Assembly (NCBI GenBank): GCA_003505715.1
Contig: DNXU01000100.1
Location: forward strand, 10,412 to 25,029
Source of the DNA: Cyanobacteria bacterium UBA8803
GTDB lineage: Bacteria > Cyanobacteriota > Cyanobacteriia > Cyanobacteriales > Coleofasciculaceae
Direction: 5' to 3'
Length of the DNA: 14,618 nucleotides
In this document: positions 7,539 through 14,618 of the stretch, one piece after another
Layout of the letters: every line of letters starts with the position of its first letter
Numbering within the stretch: the stretch's first letter is position 1
Notes under the pieces: generated by a model
Seen by the model: only the letters and a program-made list of their open reading frames with translations
Told to the model about the DNA's origin: nothing
Databases searched by the model: none
Program-made: the position numbers and the translations under genes

Positions 7539-8483
7539 TCATCCCTCATCCCTCATCCTTGTTGAAAACTCTGGTTTCAAATCCCGTTCCATCAAAGCTT
7601 CAACGGCTTGCTGCGGAGTAATTTGGTTATTAAGTAGGCGATAGACTTGCCAGGAGATGGGTACGGAAATCTGCTCTCGGTTGGCAATCTCAATCAGCAC
7701 GTTCGCCGTGTTGACTCCTTCAGCCGTACTCTGCAATTCTGCTAAAATCTGCTCTAAAGATTTCCCCTGTGCCAAGCCGTAACCAACCCGATAGTTACGG
7801 CTAAGCATACTGCTGCAAGTGGCTAACAAGTCCCCCAAACCAGACAAGCCGAAGAAGGTTTCTGCCTGTCCCCCTAAATGGGTGCCGACGCGAATAATTT
7901 CTGTCAAGGCGCGGGTGATGAGGGCAGATTTGGCATTCGTACCCAGTTGCAAACCATCACAGACCCCAACCGCGATCGCAATGACATTTTTGAGCGCCCC
8001 ACCTAACTCCGTACCGAGAGGATCAGTACTGGTATAAACTCGAAAAAGACTGGAGGCAAAAATGGTTTGCACGGCTTCTGCTGCTTTTAGCTGCTTACTG
8101 GCAACCACTGTAGCCGCAGGCAGTCCCTGCTCAATCTCTTTGGAAAGATTTGGGCCGCAAAGGACTACAACTGGATTTTCGGGAAAGTTAGCTTGCCAAA
8201 TTTGGGAGGGAGTACAAGTAGTAGTTGGGTCTAACCCCTTAGTCGCAGTCGTAATAACGGTTTCAGCAGGCAAACCAATAGCTTGAATTTGAACAGCTGT
8301 GGCGGCAACCCCTTTCATCGGAATAGCTGACACAACGATATCAACACCCGCTAAGACTTCCTCCAGCCGAGGGGGACGACTGCGCGACCACAGGCGTACT
8401 TCATGACCGTTGTGACGGGCTAACCTGGCCAGACCTAAGCCCCAAGAGCCAGCACCCAGAATGGCTAGAGTTGCCTTTTGCAC
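7539..8483 (-). CDS. gpsA: NAD(P)H-dependent glycerol-3-phosphate dehydrogenase
   Basis: GpsA reduces dihydroxyacetone phosphate to sn-glycerol 3-phosphate, the backbone of membrane glycerolipids, in the cytoplasm. The 314-residue protein has the dinucleotide-binding GAGSWG at 10-15, VSAIPMKGV at 51-59, TKGLD at 81-85, CGPNLSKEI at 109-117, GGALKNVIAIAVG at 161-173 with the conserved Lys165, and GLSGLGDLLATC at 212-223. The loop after LWSR is shorter than in E. coli, as is usual in cyanobacteria. The start is GTG 8483 preceded by GAGAGG five bases upstream. The body should end near MERDLKPEFS; the last residues TRMRDEG are encoded by a heptamer repeat (7540-7558), so the native stop was probably replaced. 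The convergent IS element ends about ten bases beyond the stop. Confidence 0.96.
   Translation of the reverse strand: MQKATLAILGAGSWGLGLARLARHNGHEVRLWSRSRPPRLEEVLAGVDIVVSAIPMKGVAATAVQIQAIGLPAETVITTATKGLDPTTTCTPSQIWQANFPENPVVVLCGPNLSKEIEQGLPAATVVASKQLKAAEAVQTIFASSLFRVYTSTDPLGTELGGALKNVIAIAVGVCDGLQLGTNAKSALITRALTEIIRVGTHLGGQAETFFGLSGLGDLLATCSSMLSRNYRVGYGLAQGKSLEQILAELQSTAEGVNTANVLIEIANREQISVPISWQVYRLLNNQITPQQAVEALMERDLKPEFSTRMRDEG
7540..7558. repeat. Heptamer tandem repeat (CATCCCT) at the gpsA 3' end
   Basis: Two full copies of CATCCCT and a partial third. On the gpsA strand they read ATGAGGG and code for the last residues and stop of that gene. Similar short heptamer arrays are known from heterocystous and other filamentous cyanobacteria. 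Confidence 0.7.
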
Positions 8484-8654
8484 TTTTACCTCTCAGATTT
8501 CAATACTAATTCAGATGGTAGAAAAGGAACAACGCACAGTAGGGGGATGTATATTAGTTCCCAACTCATCAGTCACTGTTAAACTACACAACTACACCAT
8601 ATATAGGGACTGGCGGAATTAGCTGACAGTTACTGGGAATTGGTAAACACTCAT

Positions 8655-8659
8655 AAGGA
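8655..8659 (+). promoter_or_regulatory. Shine-Dalgarno site deciding the urea-transporter start
   Basis: AAGGA lies ten bases before ATG 8670. The in-frame TTG at 8640 lies upstream of this site and has no ribosome site of its own, so the ATG is preferred. Confidence 0.55.
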
Positions 8660-8669
8660 ATACACCCCC

Positions 8670-10298
8670 ATGAAAAGTGACGATCCGTTACCCCTACACG
8701 AACTAATCTCTCGTATCTTAGCGCCAGAGGCTTCTGAGAGGCGATCGCTCTATGGTGTACCGATATTGGGCACGATGCAATCGCTGAACCAACGACTTGC
8801 TAATCAGCCTTTATTAAATTTTGTCAACGCCACCCTGCGCGGAATTGGGCAGGTTATCTTTATCAATAATCCTGTGAGCGGTCTGCTTATTCTGGTTGCC
8901 ATGTTCCTCCAATCGACCTGGCTAGGATTGATGGGTCTTCTGGGGACTGCTGCCGCAACGCTGAGTGCGATCGCCTTTAAGCTGGATCGAGGCATGATCC
9001 AAAATGGCATCTTTGGTCTGAACGGACTGCTCGTTGGTGCGTCGCTGGGGTTCTTCGGACTGCCTGGTAATGGAGCCTGGAATCCGGTTTGGGTAATTGC
9101 CACGATTTTGCTCTCGGCTCTAACAACAGTAGTGATGCAGACTGTAGGACTGTGGTTTGCTACTAAATTCAGAGTTTCTCCCCTTGGTATACCTTTTAAT
9201 GGCGTCTTGCTGCCTTTCTTGTTCCTGATCGTAGTTTTACCGCAACCTTTCTTCGATTTGGGTTCGCTCCCTCCCCCTGCTCCCGCTAGCGCCATTGACG
9301 GACTTCGGCTAGCTCAATCATTGCCGATCGGTATTGGGCAAATCTATTTTTTAGACCAGTTGGTTGGAGCTATTCTCGTGCTGGTGGCGATCGCTATCTG
9401 TACGCCTATTGGTGCTGCTGTCAGTTTGCTGGGCGGTGCGATGTACTTAGGGGCAGGTCTATTGGTCAGAGCAACGCCAGAACAATTATATACGGGGTTG
9501 TGGGGCTATAATGCAGTCCTTACTGCCGTGGCCATTGGCGGAGTGTTCTATACACCCAACCGCCTGAGCATTATGATTGCTGCTATTTGTGCCTTCTTGG
9601 CATCAGTGGCTAGCATTTTCCTCGCCGCCCTATTTTCCCCACTAAATTTACCCGTTCTATCTGTGCCATTTGCGATCGTGACCCTGGGATGTTTGCTGGT
9701 GTTGAAGCGATCGCTTCCCTCTCTAGTTCCGGTTGCACTCCATGCCATAGCCAGCCCAGAAGAACATTGGCAGCGTTACCAGGTTGCCAAAGACATTATC
9801 ACCAACTTTCGGCAACAGTTGGCAGCGGCGATCGCAGGTGAGCAGCGTAATCTCTTATTTGAGGAGGCATCTACTGCTGTCAAGGGTGATTTGCGCTACC
9901 TATTCAATGCCATCGATCTCGATAACAGTGGCGCACTCTCCACTCAGGAATTAGCCAGCCATTTGCAGCAGGCAGGGCAAGTTCTCTCTCAAGAGGAGCT
10001 AATGTATCTTTTTAAATCTATGGATAGTGATGGGAATGGCGCGATCGATTTTGAAGAATTTGGTGAATTGATGTTACGTCATCGCCGCCTGATGTCCAGG
10101 TATACGGAATTTTTCACTTATTTTTTACCCATTGATGCCAACGAAGATGATTTTATCAGTACGGATGAGATGAATACAGCGATGGCAAGCGTAGGAGAAC
10201 CGCCGCTATCTACTAGTGAAGTGGAATTTCTGCGCTATCGCATGGGAGGACAGCCGTTAACTTGGAATCGTTTTATTGAAGTGCTGCTCGTCACTTAA
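8670..10298 (+). CDS. Urea transporter (UT family) with C-terminal EF-hand region
   Basis: The 542-residue protein has two parts. Residues about 45-360 form a urea-transporter (PF03253-like) membrane domain with the internal twofold repeat: LRGIGQVIFINNPVSGLLIL (57-75), GIFGLNGLLVGASLGFF (113-129), the first PLGIPF (171-176), then GLWGYNAVLTAVAIGG (276-291) and LPVLSVPF (327-334), close to the UT signature LPxxTxPF. Roughly ten hydrophobic helices are visible. A link (362-405) leads to EF-hand loops: D416-E427 (DLDNSGALSTQE), D452-E463 (DSDGNGAIDFEE), both near-canonical, and a third at D489-E500 (DANEDDFISTDE) with Asp in place of the usual Gly at loop position 6. Family knowledge: UTs are passive urea channels of the plasma membrane. 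The fusion suggests Ca2+ control from the cytoplasmic side; this is inference. No urease or urea ABC genes are nearby. Several HIP1 octamers lie within the gene, so it looks native to the genome. Confidence 0.93.
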   Translation: MKSDDPLPLHELISRILAPEASERRSLYGVPILGTMQSLNQRLANQPLLNFVNATLRGIGQVIFINNPVSGLLILVAMFLQSTWLGLMGLLGTAAATLSAIAFKLDRGMIQNGIFGLNGLLVGASLGFFGLPGNGAWNPVWVIATILLSALTTVVMQTVGLWFATKFRVSPLGIPFNGVLLPFLFLIVVLPQPFFDLGSLPPPAPASAIDGLRLAQSLPIGIGQIYFLDQLVGAILVLVAIAICTPIGAAVSLLGGAMYLGAGLLVRATPEQLYTGLWGYNAVLTAVAIGGVFYTPNRLSIMIAAICAFLASVASIFLAALFSPLNLPVLSVPFAIVTLGCLLVLKRSLPSLVPVALHAIASPEEHWQRYQVAKDIITNFRQQLAAAIAGEQRNLLFEEASTAVKGDLRYLFNAIDLDNSGALSTQELASHLQQAGQVLSQEELMYLFKSMDSDGNGAIDFEEFGELMLRHRRLMSRYTEFFTYFLPIDANEDDFISTDEMNTAMASVGEPPLSTSEVEFLRYRMGGQPLTWNRFIEVLLVT

Positions 10299-10306
10299 TG
10301 GTTTAA

Positions 10307-10564
10307 TTACTTGAGAACTGAAGTAATTATGACTGTGATAGTAGCACTAGCAATCAGAGTGAAAGCAAGTTGCACCACCCACTGAGTCGCTTGTTGGTAA
10401 TTTGAAAATCGCTCGTTGAATTTATCGACCTCAGTTGCTAGCTTGTCAACATCAGTCGATAACTTGTCAACATCAGTCGATAGCTTGTCAACATCAGTTG
10501 ATAGCTTGTCTAATTTTTCAATTACGTCTGTCAGTGTAGGTTCATGGTTCTGTGTAGTTGTCAT
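10307..10564 (-). CDS. Small coiled-coil protein with C-terminal membrane segment
   Basis: This 85-residue protein has three parts. An N-terminal polar lead (1-14) is followed by heptads of the form DKLSTDV repeated three times and then degenerate (DKLATEV), which gives a predicted coiled coil at about 12-50. A single hydrophobic helix (about 62-82, VVQLAFTLIASATITVIITSV) lies at the C-terminus. It would be a tail-anchored, oligomerising membrane protein. I do not recognise a named family, though similar small repeat-plus-TM proteins are common in cyanobacteria. The stop is only eight bases from the convergent urea-transporter stop, and the start faces the nucleoside hydrolase gene across 95 bp. 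No strong Shine-Dalgarno is seen before ATG 10564. Function is unknown. Confidence 0.7.
   Translation of the reverse strand: MTTTQNHEPTLTDVIEKLDKLSTDVDKLSTDVDKLSTDVDKLATEVDKFNERFSNYQQATQWVVQLAFTLIASATITVIITSVLK
10420..10510. repeat. 21-bp tandem repeats encoding the heptads
   Basis: Three near-identical 21-bp units at 10441-10461, 10462-10482 and 10483-10503 (one or two base changes each), with a degenerate copy at 10420-10440 and a partial copy after 10503. Each unit is exactly seven codons, that is one coiled-coil heptad. The low divergence points to recent copy-number change. Confidence 0.85.
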
Positions 10565-10659
10565 CGTTTTTTGGCACCATTAAGCTTCTACTATTGTAGC
10601 TATACTTAAAAAGTCATCTCAGAATTAATAAAATTTATTTTATGAATTAATCTCCAAAT

Positions 10660-11685
10660 ATGAAAACTCAATCGAGTCTACGTAAAATCATTCTTGATAC
10701 CGATCCGGGCGGTGATGATATCTTCGCTTTTCTATGGCTTCTAAGCTTAGTCAAACAAGGATTAGCTGAACTTGTCGCTGTTACCTCTGTAGATGGCAAT
10801 GTTGGTGCTAGAAGCACTTTTTCCAGTGCTAGCCAGATTTTAGGCTTAACGGGGTTTCAGCACATTGAAGTTGGTCGCAGCTTTCCCTTACAAAAAGAAG
10901 TTGTTAGCGATGCTGCTCATATTCATGGTGCAGATGGCATGGGCAACCTGTCCCATACTTTACCACCTGCTACCCATAGGTTTGCAGAAGCCCGCTACTC
11001 GGATGAAGTCATTATCGACCAACTAAACGCTCTTCCGGGAGAAATTACCCTCGTGGCGATCGGACCTCTTACCAACCTCGCTGCGGCAGAAGCAAAAAGT
11101 CCGGGGATTTTAAAAAAAGCTAGGGAAATTGTCATCATGGCAGGAGCTTTTCAGTGTCCCGGTAATATCAGCCCCCATGCCGAATTTAATATCTTCTACA
11201 ACCCAGAAGCAGCTCAGATAGTATTCGATAGTCGCGATGATATTGTCGTAATGCCCCTAGACGTAACCCGGCACCTAATCTTGACCCCAGATATGGCTCA
11301 GTCAGTTACTCAAACAAATCCCGATAGTCAACTTGCCCAATTCTTAATAGCGCTTTGTGAGTTTATGATTGGCACAGCCTTGAGTTATCGGGAAACAGGA
11401 GGAATTCCAGGTTTCCTAGTCCATGATGCTGCCACCTTAGGATACCTATTTTATCCAGAAACATTGATGTTGAGACGCGCCAATGTCCGGGTTGAAACCA
11501 AGGGTGAGTGGACGCGGGGACAAACCCTCATTGATTATCGGCGATCGGCAAAAGTAAATGCCAATGCCTGGGTTGCGTTGCAGGTGGATAAGATTGGATT
11601 TTTCACCAGTTTCCTGGCAGATTTAAAAGTCTTGTTTAGGACTGACGCTCACCGTTCGGCTAACGCTCACGGGAGCCCACACTGA
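10660..11685 (+). CDS. Inosine-uridine-preferring nucleoside hydrolase family protein
   Basis: These enzymes split the N-glycosidic bond of nucleosides to give a free base and ribose, in nucleoside salvage. The 341-residue protein shows the Ca2+-binding DTDPGGDD at 13-20 (Asp13, Asp15, Asp19, Asp20), HGADGMG at 89-95, AIGPLTNLA at 133-141, the active-site-region AEFNIFYNPEAA at 174-185 (Asn177), and VHDAATL at 254-260 with Asp256 for the C-terminal metal/base ligand. All expected metal ligands are present. Base preference cannot be read from the sequence. Start: ATG 10660 in an AT-rich leader without a clear Shine-Dalgarno. The last ~14 residues (TDAHRSANAHGSPH) are coded by GC-rich repeat-like DNA holding ACGCTCAC twice (11645-11652, 11663-11670), so the native C-terminus may have been extended. 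It is a single-gene unit converging on ylqD. Confidence 0.92.
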   Translation: MKTQSSLRKIILDTDPGGDDIFAFLWLLSLVKQGLAELVAVTSVDGNVGARSTFSSASQILGLTGFQHIEVGRSFPLQKEVVSDAAHIHGADGMGNLSHTLPPATHRFAEARYSDEVIIDQLNALPGEITLVAIGPLTNLAAAEAKSPGILKKAREIVIMAGAFQCPGNISPHAEFNIFYNPEAAQIVFDSRDDIVVMPLDVTRHLILTPDMAQSVTQTNPDSQLAQFLIALCEFMIGTALSYRETGGIPGFLVHDAATLGYLFYPETLMLRRANVRVETKGEWTRGQTLIDYRRSAKVNANAWVALQVDKIGFFTSFLADLKVLFRTDAHRSANAHGSPH

Positions 11686-11702
11686 TTCCGGGGGGCTTTT
11701 GT

Positions 11703-11732
11703 AACCCACCTTCTGGGTGCCGAAGGTGGGTT
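11703..11732. terminator. Bidirectional hairpin between nucleoside hydrolase and ylqD
   Basis: Perfect 11-bp stem AACCCACCTTC / GAAGGTGGGTT with loop TGGGTGCC, placed between two convergent genes. There is no long T-run on either side, so it may end transcripts weakly or protect 3' ends. Confidence 0.6.
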
Positions 11733-11755
11733 GCTAAGTTAGCTAAATTAATGGT

Positions 11756-12211
11756 CTAGACATCACCGCGAATTTCCTCGACAACACCATCACGCAGCAG
11801 AATCTCTACCTGCATTTTCCGCACCAGGTTATCTCCGGGTGAGACGCGGAAAAAGCTTTCAATCTGACCTTGATTCACTTCTTGGTCAAGTTCCAGCATC
11901 TGCACCTGTTGGAGTTGCTGGAGCTGTTGATTTTTTTGCTCTAGCAGTTCGCTTTTCTTTTGGTTGACCTGAAGCTGAATATTTTCGACTTGTTGCGCTA
12001 CTTGAGAACTTGGAGGTTTCAAACTTTGCTTTTGGATTTCCGCGATCGCCCTTTGCCCTTGCAAGTCTAATTGTTGTAGCTGAGCGTCAATTTGGTTAAT
12101 CTGTCCCTGTAATTGTTGCTGAACCTCCTCCTTCCAGCGGGGCGTCACGATTGCCTTGATATTAACCGGTCGCTTCAAAAGTAGGCTTGATTGAGATTCG
12201 TCTACAGTCAT
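11756..12211 (-). CDS. YlqD-family protein
   Basis: The 151-residue protein started at ATG 12211 matches the cyanobacterial YlqD family (PF11068-like): LLLKRPVNIKAIVTPRWKEEVQQQLQGQINQIDAQL, a long Gln/Leu-rich predicted coiled coil over about 25-115, then the conserved GQIESFFRVSPGDNLVRKMQVEILLRDGVVEEIRG end. The frame stays open to 12385, but the added residues overlap the acyl-ACP synthetase end and do not resemble the family, so the shorter start is chosen. Function is unknown in the family. It follows the synthetase gene by 127 bp on the same strand and may be co-transcribed. Cytoplasmic, with no signal peptide in the chosen form. Confidence 0.88.
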   Translation of the reverse strand: MTVDESQSSLLLKRPVNIKAIVTPRWKEEVQQQLQGQINQIDAQLQQLDLQGQRAIAEIQKQSLKPPSSQVAQQVENIQLQVNQKKSELLEQKNQQLQQLQQVQMLELDQEVNQGQIESFFRVSPGDNLVRKMQVEILLRDGVVEEIRGDV

Positions 12212-12338
12212 ATTCTTTGTGCTAGGTAGATCTGAAAGTTTAAAGGTTTGAAGGTTAATCCTCTTGTTTGGAGAACCCCATGGTAAGGAGTGAAAGCTCA
12301 GTATTGGCCTTCTGCTCTTGTAATGTTCTCGCCCTGAA

Positions 12339-14369
12339 TTAGGCAAACATCCCGTTAATAATATCGCGATACCGTTCCATGACAACGGCTCGCTTGATTT
12401 TCAATGTCTGAGTCATCATGCCATTTTCAATCGAAAACGGTTCTAGCATCAGTTTGAAAGTACTAATACGGTCATCAGGGCGATAGCCAGGGCGATTTTG
12501 AACTTCCCGGTTTAATTCTTGCCGGAATAAGTTCTGAATCTCTTTACTCTCTAGGTCAATCTCTGTCCGGAACGCTGTAGTAGAAGTATCTGATGGCTGT
12601 GCCTCACAGCCGTCAGGAAGACGCAAGGATAAATTTTGCTCAACTGCCCACTGCTGCAATGCATCAAGATTGGGCACAATTAGGGCACCGAGCGCTCGCT
12701 GGTCTTGACCTACTAACATAATTTGATCGATATAAGGACTCCGCAGACAAGCATCTTCAATACCTTGAGGTTCGATATTTTCTCCATTGGTCAGTACGAT
12801 TGTATCTTTTGCTCGTCCAGTTAAGACTAAATCGTTCTCTGGCGTTAACCAACCTAAATCCCCCGTATCAAACCACCCTTCTGAGTCGATAGCTTTAGCC
12901 GTTGCTTCTGGGTTTTGGTAATAGCCTTGCATGACCTGAGGCCCGCGTACCACTACCAAACCGCGCTCTCCGTGAGGCAAGGGCTGATGAGTTTCGGGGT
13001 CAACAATTCTGACTTCAGTGGCTGGCATTGATGGCCCAGAAGAACGGCGCAGATTATGGTCGCAGCGACGGACGTTGGTAACGGGAGAGGTTTCCGTAAG
13101 TCCGTAACCGACCAGAATTTCAATGCCGATAATTTCAAAAAAGTTCTCTAGGTGCATTGCCAGAGAGCCGCCGCCGCTGATAATGGTTTTCAGCTGACCG
13201 CCTGTTGCCGATCGCACTTTTTGATAAACAAGTTTATCGGCTAAAGCATGGAGAGGCCAGAGGGCAGATGCCTGAATACTGGCTTGGATCTTTTGAACCG
13301 CTGACGGCTTTAGCTCCTCAATGCTCAACCCTTGGGACATTCGCTTTGCGTCAATGTAGCGCTGGCTAATACCCAGTAGAGTATAAACTAATTTCTGCTT
13401 GTTAAGGGGTTGTTCGCGAAACTGCTTTTGCACGCCCTCATATATAGATTCCCACAATCGCGGCACACCAATCATGTAAATAGGTTTGTAGGCCCTCAAG
13501 TCTGCTTTCACATGACGAATATTAGTATAAATCTGGGTGCAGCCTTGAGAAAGCAAAAAGTACTCCACGGTACGCTCGTAGACGTGCCAGCTAGGTAAAA
13601 TGCTGAGGATGCGATCGCCTATTTTGGGTTGGATCACAACCCCAAAGGTCGTGATTTGGTGTAAAAAGTTGCTCTGAGTCAACATGACGCCCTTAGGCTT
13701 GCCCGTCGTGCCAGATGTATACATCAGGGTTGCCAATGTCTGGCGTTTGGTGCCTGTTGGCTGTAGCTTACAGTTAGCCCCAGCCTCCATGAGTTGGGCA
13801 TAGTTGAGAATCTTGAGGTTTTCTGAAGCAGGGGGTTGTTCGTCGGAAAGTAAGACAACAAACTGAATTGGCAGATTCTCTAGACCATCTCTAAGTTTAT
13901 TGAAGGTCTTAATATCCTCCACCACCAAAGCAATGCTGCCACTGTGACTGAGAATATAGAGTAATTCCTCCCGCTCTGCCTGAGCGCTACGCACGACATT
14001 CGCCGCCCCAGCTGCCATGATGCCCTGATCGGCAATCATCCAACGCGGGCAGTTATCGGCAATTAAAGCGATACGAGGAGGAATATCAGGAGACTCACTG
14101 CCGAGGTGCGATTTGGCAGGTTCCAAAAGTGCTTGCAACCCAGCAGCAAATTGCTGAATCTGCTGATGCAACTGGCTATAAGTCAGTACGATCTCAGGTT
14201 TAGCATGAGGGTCCTGAAGGGCAACAACATCCCCAAATCTTTTAGCGGCAATTGGCCAAATTTCCGGTAACGATTGGATTGAGGAATAATCAACCAGACG
14301 TTCGAGCAGTTTCCGTTCTTGGGGAGTCATCGGGAAAGAAGGAGGAGCAGCTAGATGGTTTTTCAACAT
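12339..14369 (-). CDS. aas: AMP-dependent fatty acid ligase, acyl-ACP/acyl-CoA synthetase type
   Basis: The enzyme activates free fatty acids with ATP to acyl-AMP and passes them to acyl carrier protein (the cyanobacterial Aas role, recycling lipid fatty acids) or to CoA. The 676-residue protein has the ANL-family signature YTSGTTGKPKG at 217-227, SWHVYERT at 260-267, GGGSLA near 399-404, YGLTETSP at 422-429, TGDLGW at 502-507, the hinge GRAKDTIVLTNGENIEP at 518-534, and a terminal TLKIKR with the catalytic Lys. The length and the insertion before the hinge fit the cyanobacterial Synechocystis slr1609-like group. ATG 14369 is taken as the start; a second Met 13 codons on (14330) is possible, since neither has a clear ribosome site. 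Acyl acceptor (ACP or CoA) is inferred from family resemblance, so the symbol is moderately sure. Confidence 0.92.
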   Translation of the reverse strand: MLKNHLAAPPSFPMTPQERKLLERLVDYSSIQSLPEIWPIAAKRFGDVVALQDPHAKPEIVLTYSQLHQQIQQFAAGLQALLEPAKSHLGSESPDIPPRIALIADNCPRWMIADQGIMAAGAANVVRSAQAEREELLYILSHSGSIALVVEDIKTFNKLRDGLENLPIQFVVLLSDEQPPASENLKILNYAQLMEAGANCKLQPTGTKRQTLATLMYTSGTTGKPKGVMLTQSNFLHQITTFGVVIQPKIGDRILSILPSWHVYERTVEYFLLSQGCTQIYTNIRHVKADLRAYKPIYMIGVPRLWESIYEGVQKQFREQPLNKQKLVYTLLGISQRYIDAKRMSQGLSIEELKPSAVQKIQASIQASALWPLHALADKLVYQKVRSATGGQLKTIISGGGSLAMHLENFFEIIGIEILVGYGLTETSPVTNVRRCDHNLRRSSGPSMPATEVRIVDPETHQPLPHGERGLVVVRGPQVMQGYYQNPEATAKAIDSEGWFDTGDLGWLTPENDLVLTGRAKDTIVLTNGENIEPQGIEDACLRSPYIDQIMLVGQDQRALGALIVPNLDALQQWAVEQNLSLRLPDGCEAQPSDTSTTAFRTEIDLESKEIQNLFRQELNREVQNRPGYRPDDRISTFKLMLEPFSIENGMMTQTLKIKRAVVMERYRDIINGMFA

Positions 14370-14485
14370 AAGTCAATGCCCTGACGGGTTTAATGGCTTG
14401 TGTTTTTAACATACTCTCGTCCCCAGTTCAAATAGGGGGTTGGAGTGGACACAATTTCGGCTGTACCTCGATATCCTTAAGAAAA

Positions 14486-14506
14486 CCCCGGTGAGAACCA
14501 CCGGGG
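14486..14506 (-). terminator. Intrinsic terminator for the gene at the right edge
   Basis: On the minus strand CCCCGGTG and CACCGGGG form an 8-bp GC-rich stem around a 5-base loop, followed by TTTTC. It lies 15 bp beyond the stop at 14521, the right place for the leftward gene that enters from the window edge. Confidence 0.7.
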
Positions 14507-14520
14507 GGTACAACTTAACT

Positions 14521-14618
14521 TTAGGAGCGGTAGACGCCCCCAAAACCTGTGTAGTATACATCAAGCTGCCTATCAGTAGATCCACAGCAAGGAAATAATT
14601 GGTGATGGGTGATGGGTG
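14521..14618 (-). CDS. C-terminal end of an unrecognised protein, 5' part outside window
   Basis: The minus strand is open from the right edge to TAA at 14521-14523, giving 31 codons and two bases. The visible end reads CCGSTDRQLDVYYTGFGGVYRS, which looks like a real protein tail (mixed, aromatic- and Gly-rich) rather than noise. The first visible codons lie in a GGTGATG heptamer repeat (Pro-Ile-Thr-His-His), so either the repeat is inside the gene or the true frame starts differently. A hairpin with TTTT follows the stop, which supports a real gene end. I do not recognise the family. Confidence 0.4.
   Translation of the reverse strand, partial: PITHHQLFPCCGSTDRQLDVYYTGFGGVYRS
14601..14618. 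repeat. Heptamer tandem repeat (GGTGATG), cut by window
   Basis: Two full GGTGATG copies and a partial third run to the window edge. Same style of heptamer array as at 7540-7558 but a different unit. Confidence 0.7.

Noticed and set aside
8539..8552. NtcA-like box GTA-N8-TAT upstream of the urea transporter
   Set aside because: The last triplet should be TAC, and no -10 box sits at the expected distance; too weak to list as a feature, though NtcA control of urea transport would make sense.
8640..8669. TTG start for the urea transporter
   Set aside because: An AAGGA site downstream of it serves the ATG at 8670, and the ten extra residues add nothing recognisable.
8804..9295. Minus-strand 163-codon frame opposite the urea transporter
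   Set aside because: Shadow of the hydrophobic codons of the plus-strand gene; no family features or ribosome site.
10420..10510. CRISPR-like array
   Set aside because: The 21-bp units are directly adjacent without spacers and code in frame for coiled-coil heptads.
12212..12385. Longer YlqD frame starting at 12385
   Set aside because: The extra 58 residues overlap the acyl-ACP synthetase end and do not resemble the family, whose usual N-terminus begins close to 12211.

Overview
The window reads as a stretch of chromosome from a cyanobacterium, probably a filamentous one. Evidence: the HIP1 octamer GCGATCGC recurs (for example near 3632, 5582, 7976, 8742, 9387 and 13610); there is a light-dependent protochlorophyllide reductase; there is a filamentous-haemagglutinin-type exoprotein with the cyanobacterial form of the secretion domain; there is a cyanobacterial YlqD protein and an acyl-ACP-synthetase-like AMP ligase; and short heptamer tandem repeats lie between or at the ends of genes. 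The genus cannot be fixed from the sequence alone.

Layout. 1-2003 (minus) is the N-terminal two thirds of a kilobase-scale secreted beta-helix protein, cut by the window edge. 2064-4136 (minus) is a two-gene unit: an Asp/Glu/hydantoin racemase followed by a DUF917 (S-Me-THD) protein. 4137-4487 is non-coding apart from one doubtful 32-codon ORF. 4488-5450 (minus) is por. About 5600-7529 is an IS200/IS605-family element with divergent tnpA and tnpB, both apparently intact, terminal hairpins and a probable omega-RNA region. 7539-8483 (minus) is gpsA, whose 3' end runs into a heptamer repeat ten bases from the IS end. 8670-10298 (plus) is a urea transporter fused to a C-terminal EF-hand region. 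10307-10564 (minus) is a small coiled-coil/one-TM protein built on 21-bp DNA repeats. 10660-11685 (plus) is a nucleoside hydrolase. 11756-14369 (minus) is an acyl-ACP/acyl-CoA synthetase followed by ylqD. 14521-14618 (minus) is the C-terminus of an unrecognised protein with a hairpin terminator just behind it.

How the genes relate. There is no single obvious pathway. A loose nitrogen-salvage theme can be inferred: nucleoside hydrolase (frees nucleobases), hydantoin/allantoin-type racemase with DUF917 (ring-amide compounds), and urea transporter. GpsA and the acyl-ACP synthetase both feed membrane lipid synthesis but are far apart and on separate transcripts. The most unusual gene is the EF-hand-bearing urea transporter, which suggests calcium control of urea movement. 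The IS605-type element is the main mobile structure. No CRISPR array, tRNA or rRNA was seen.
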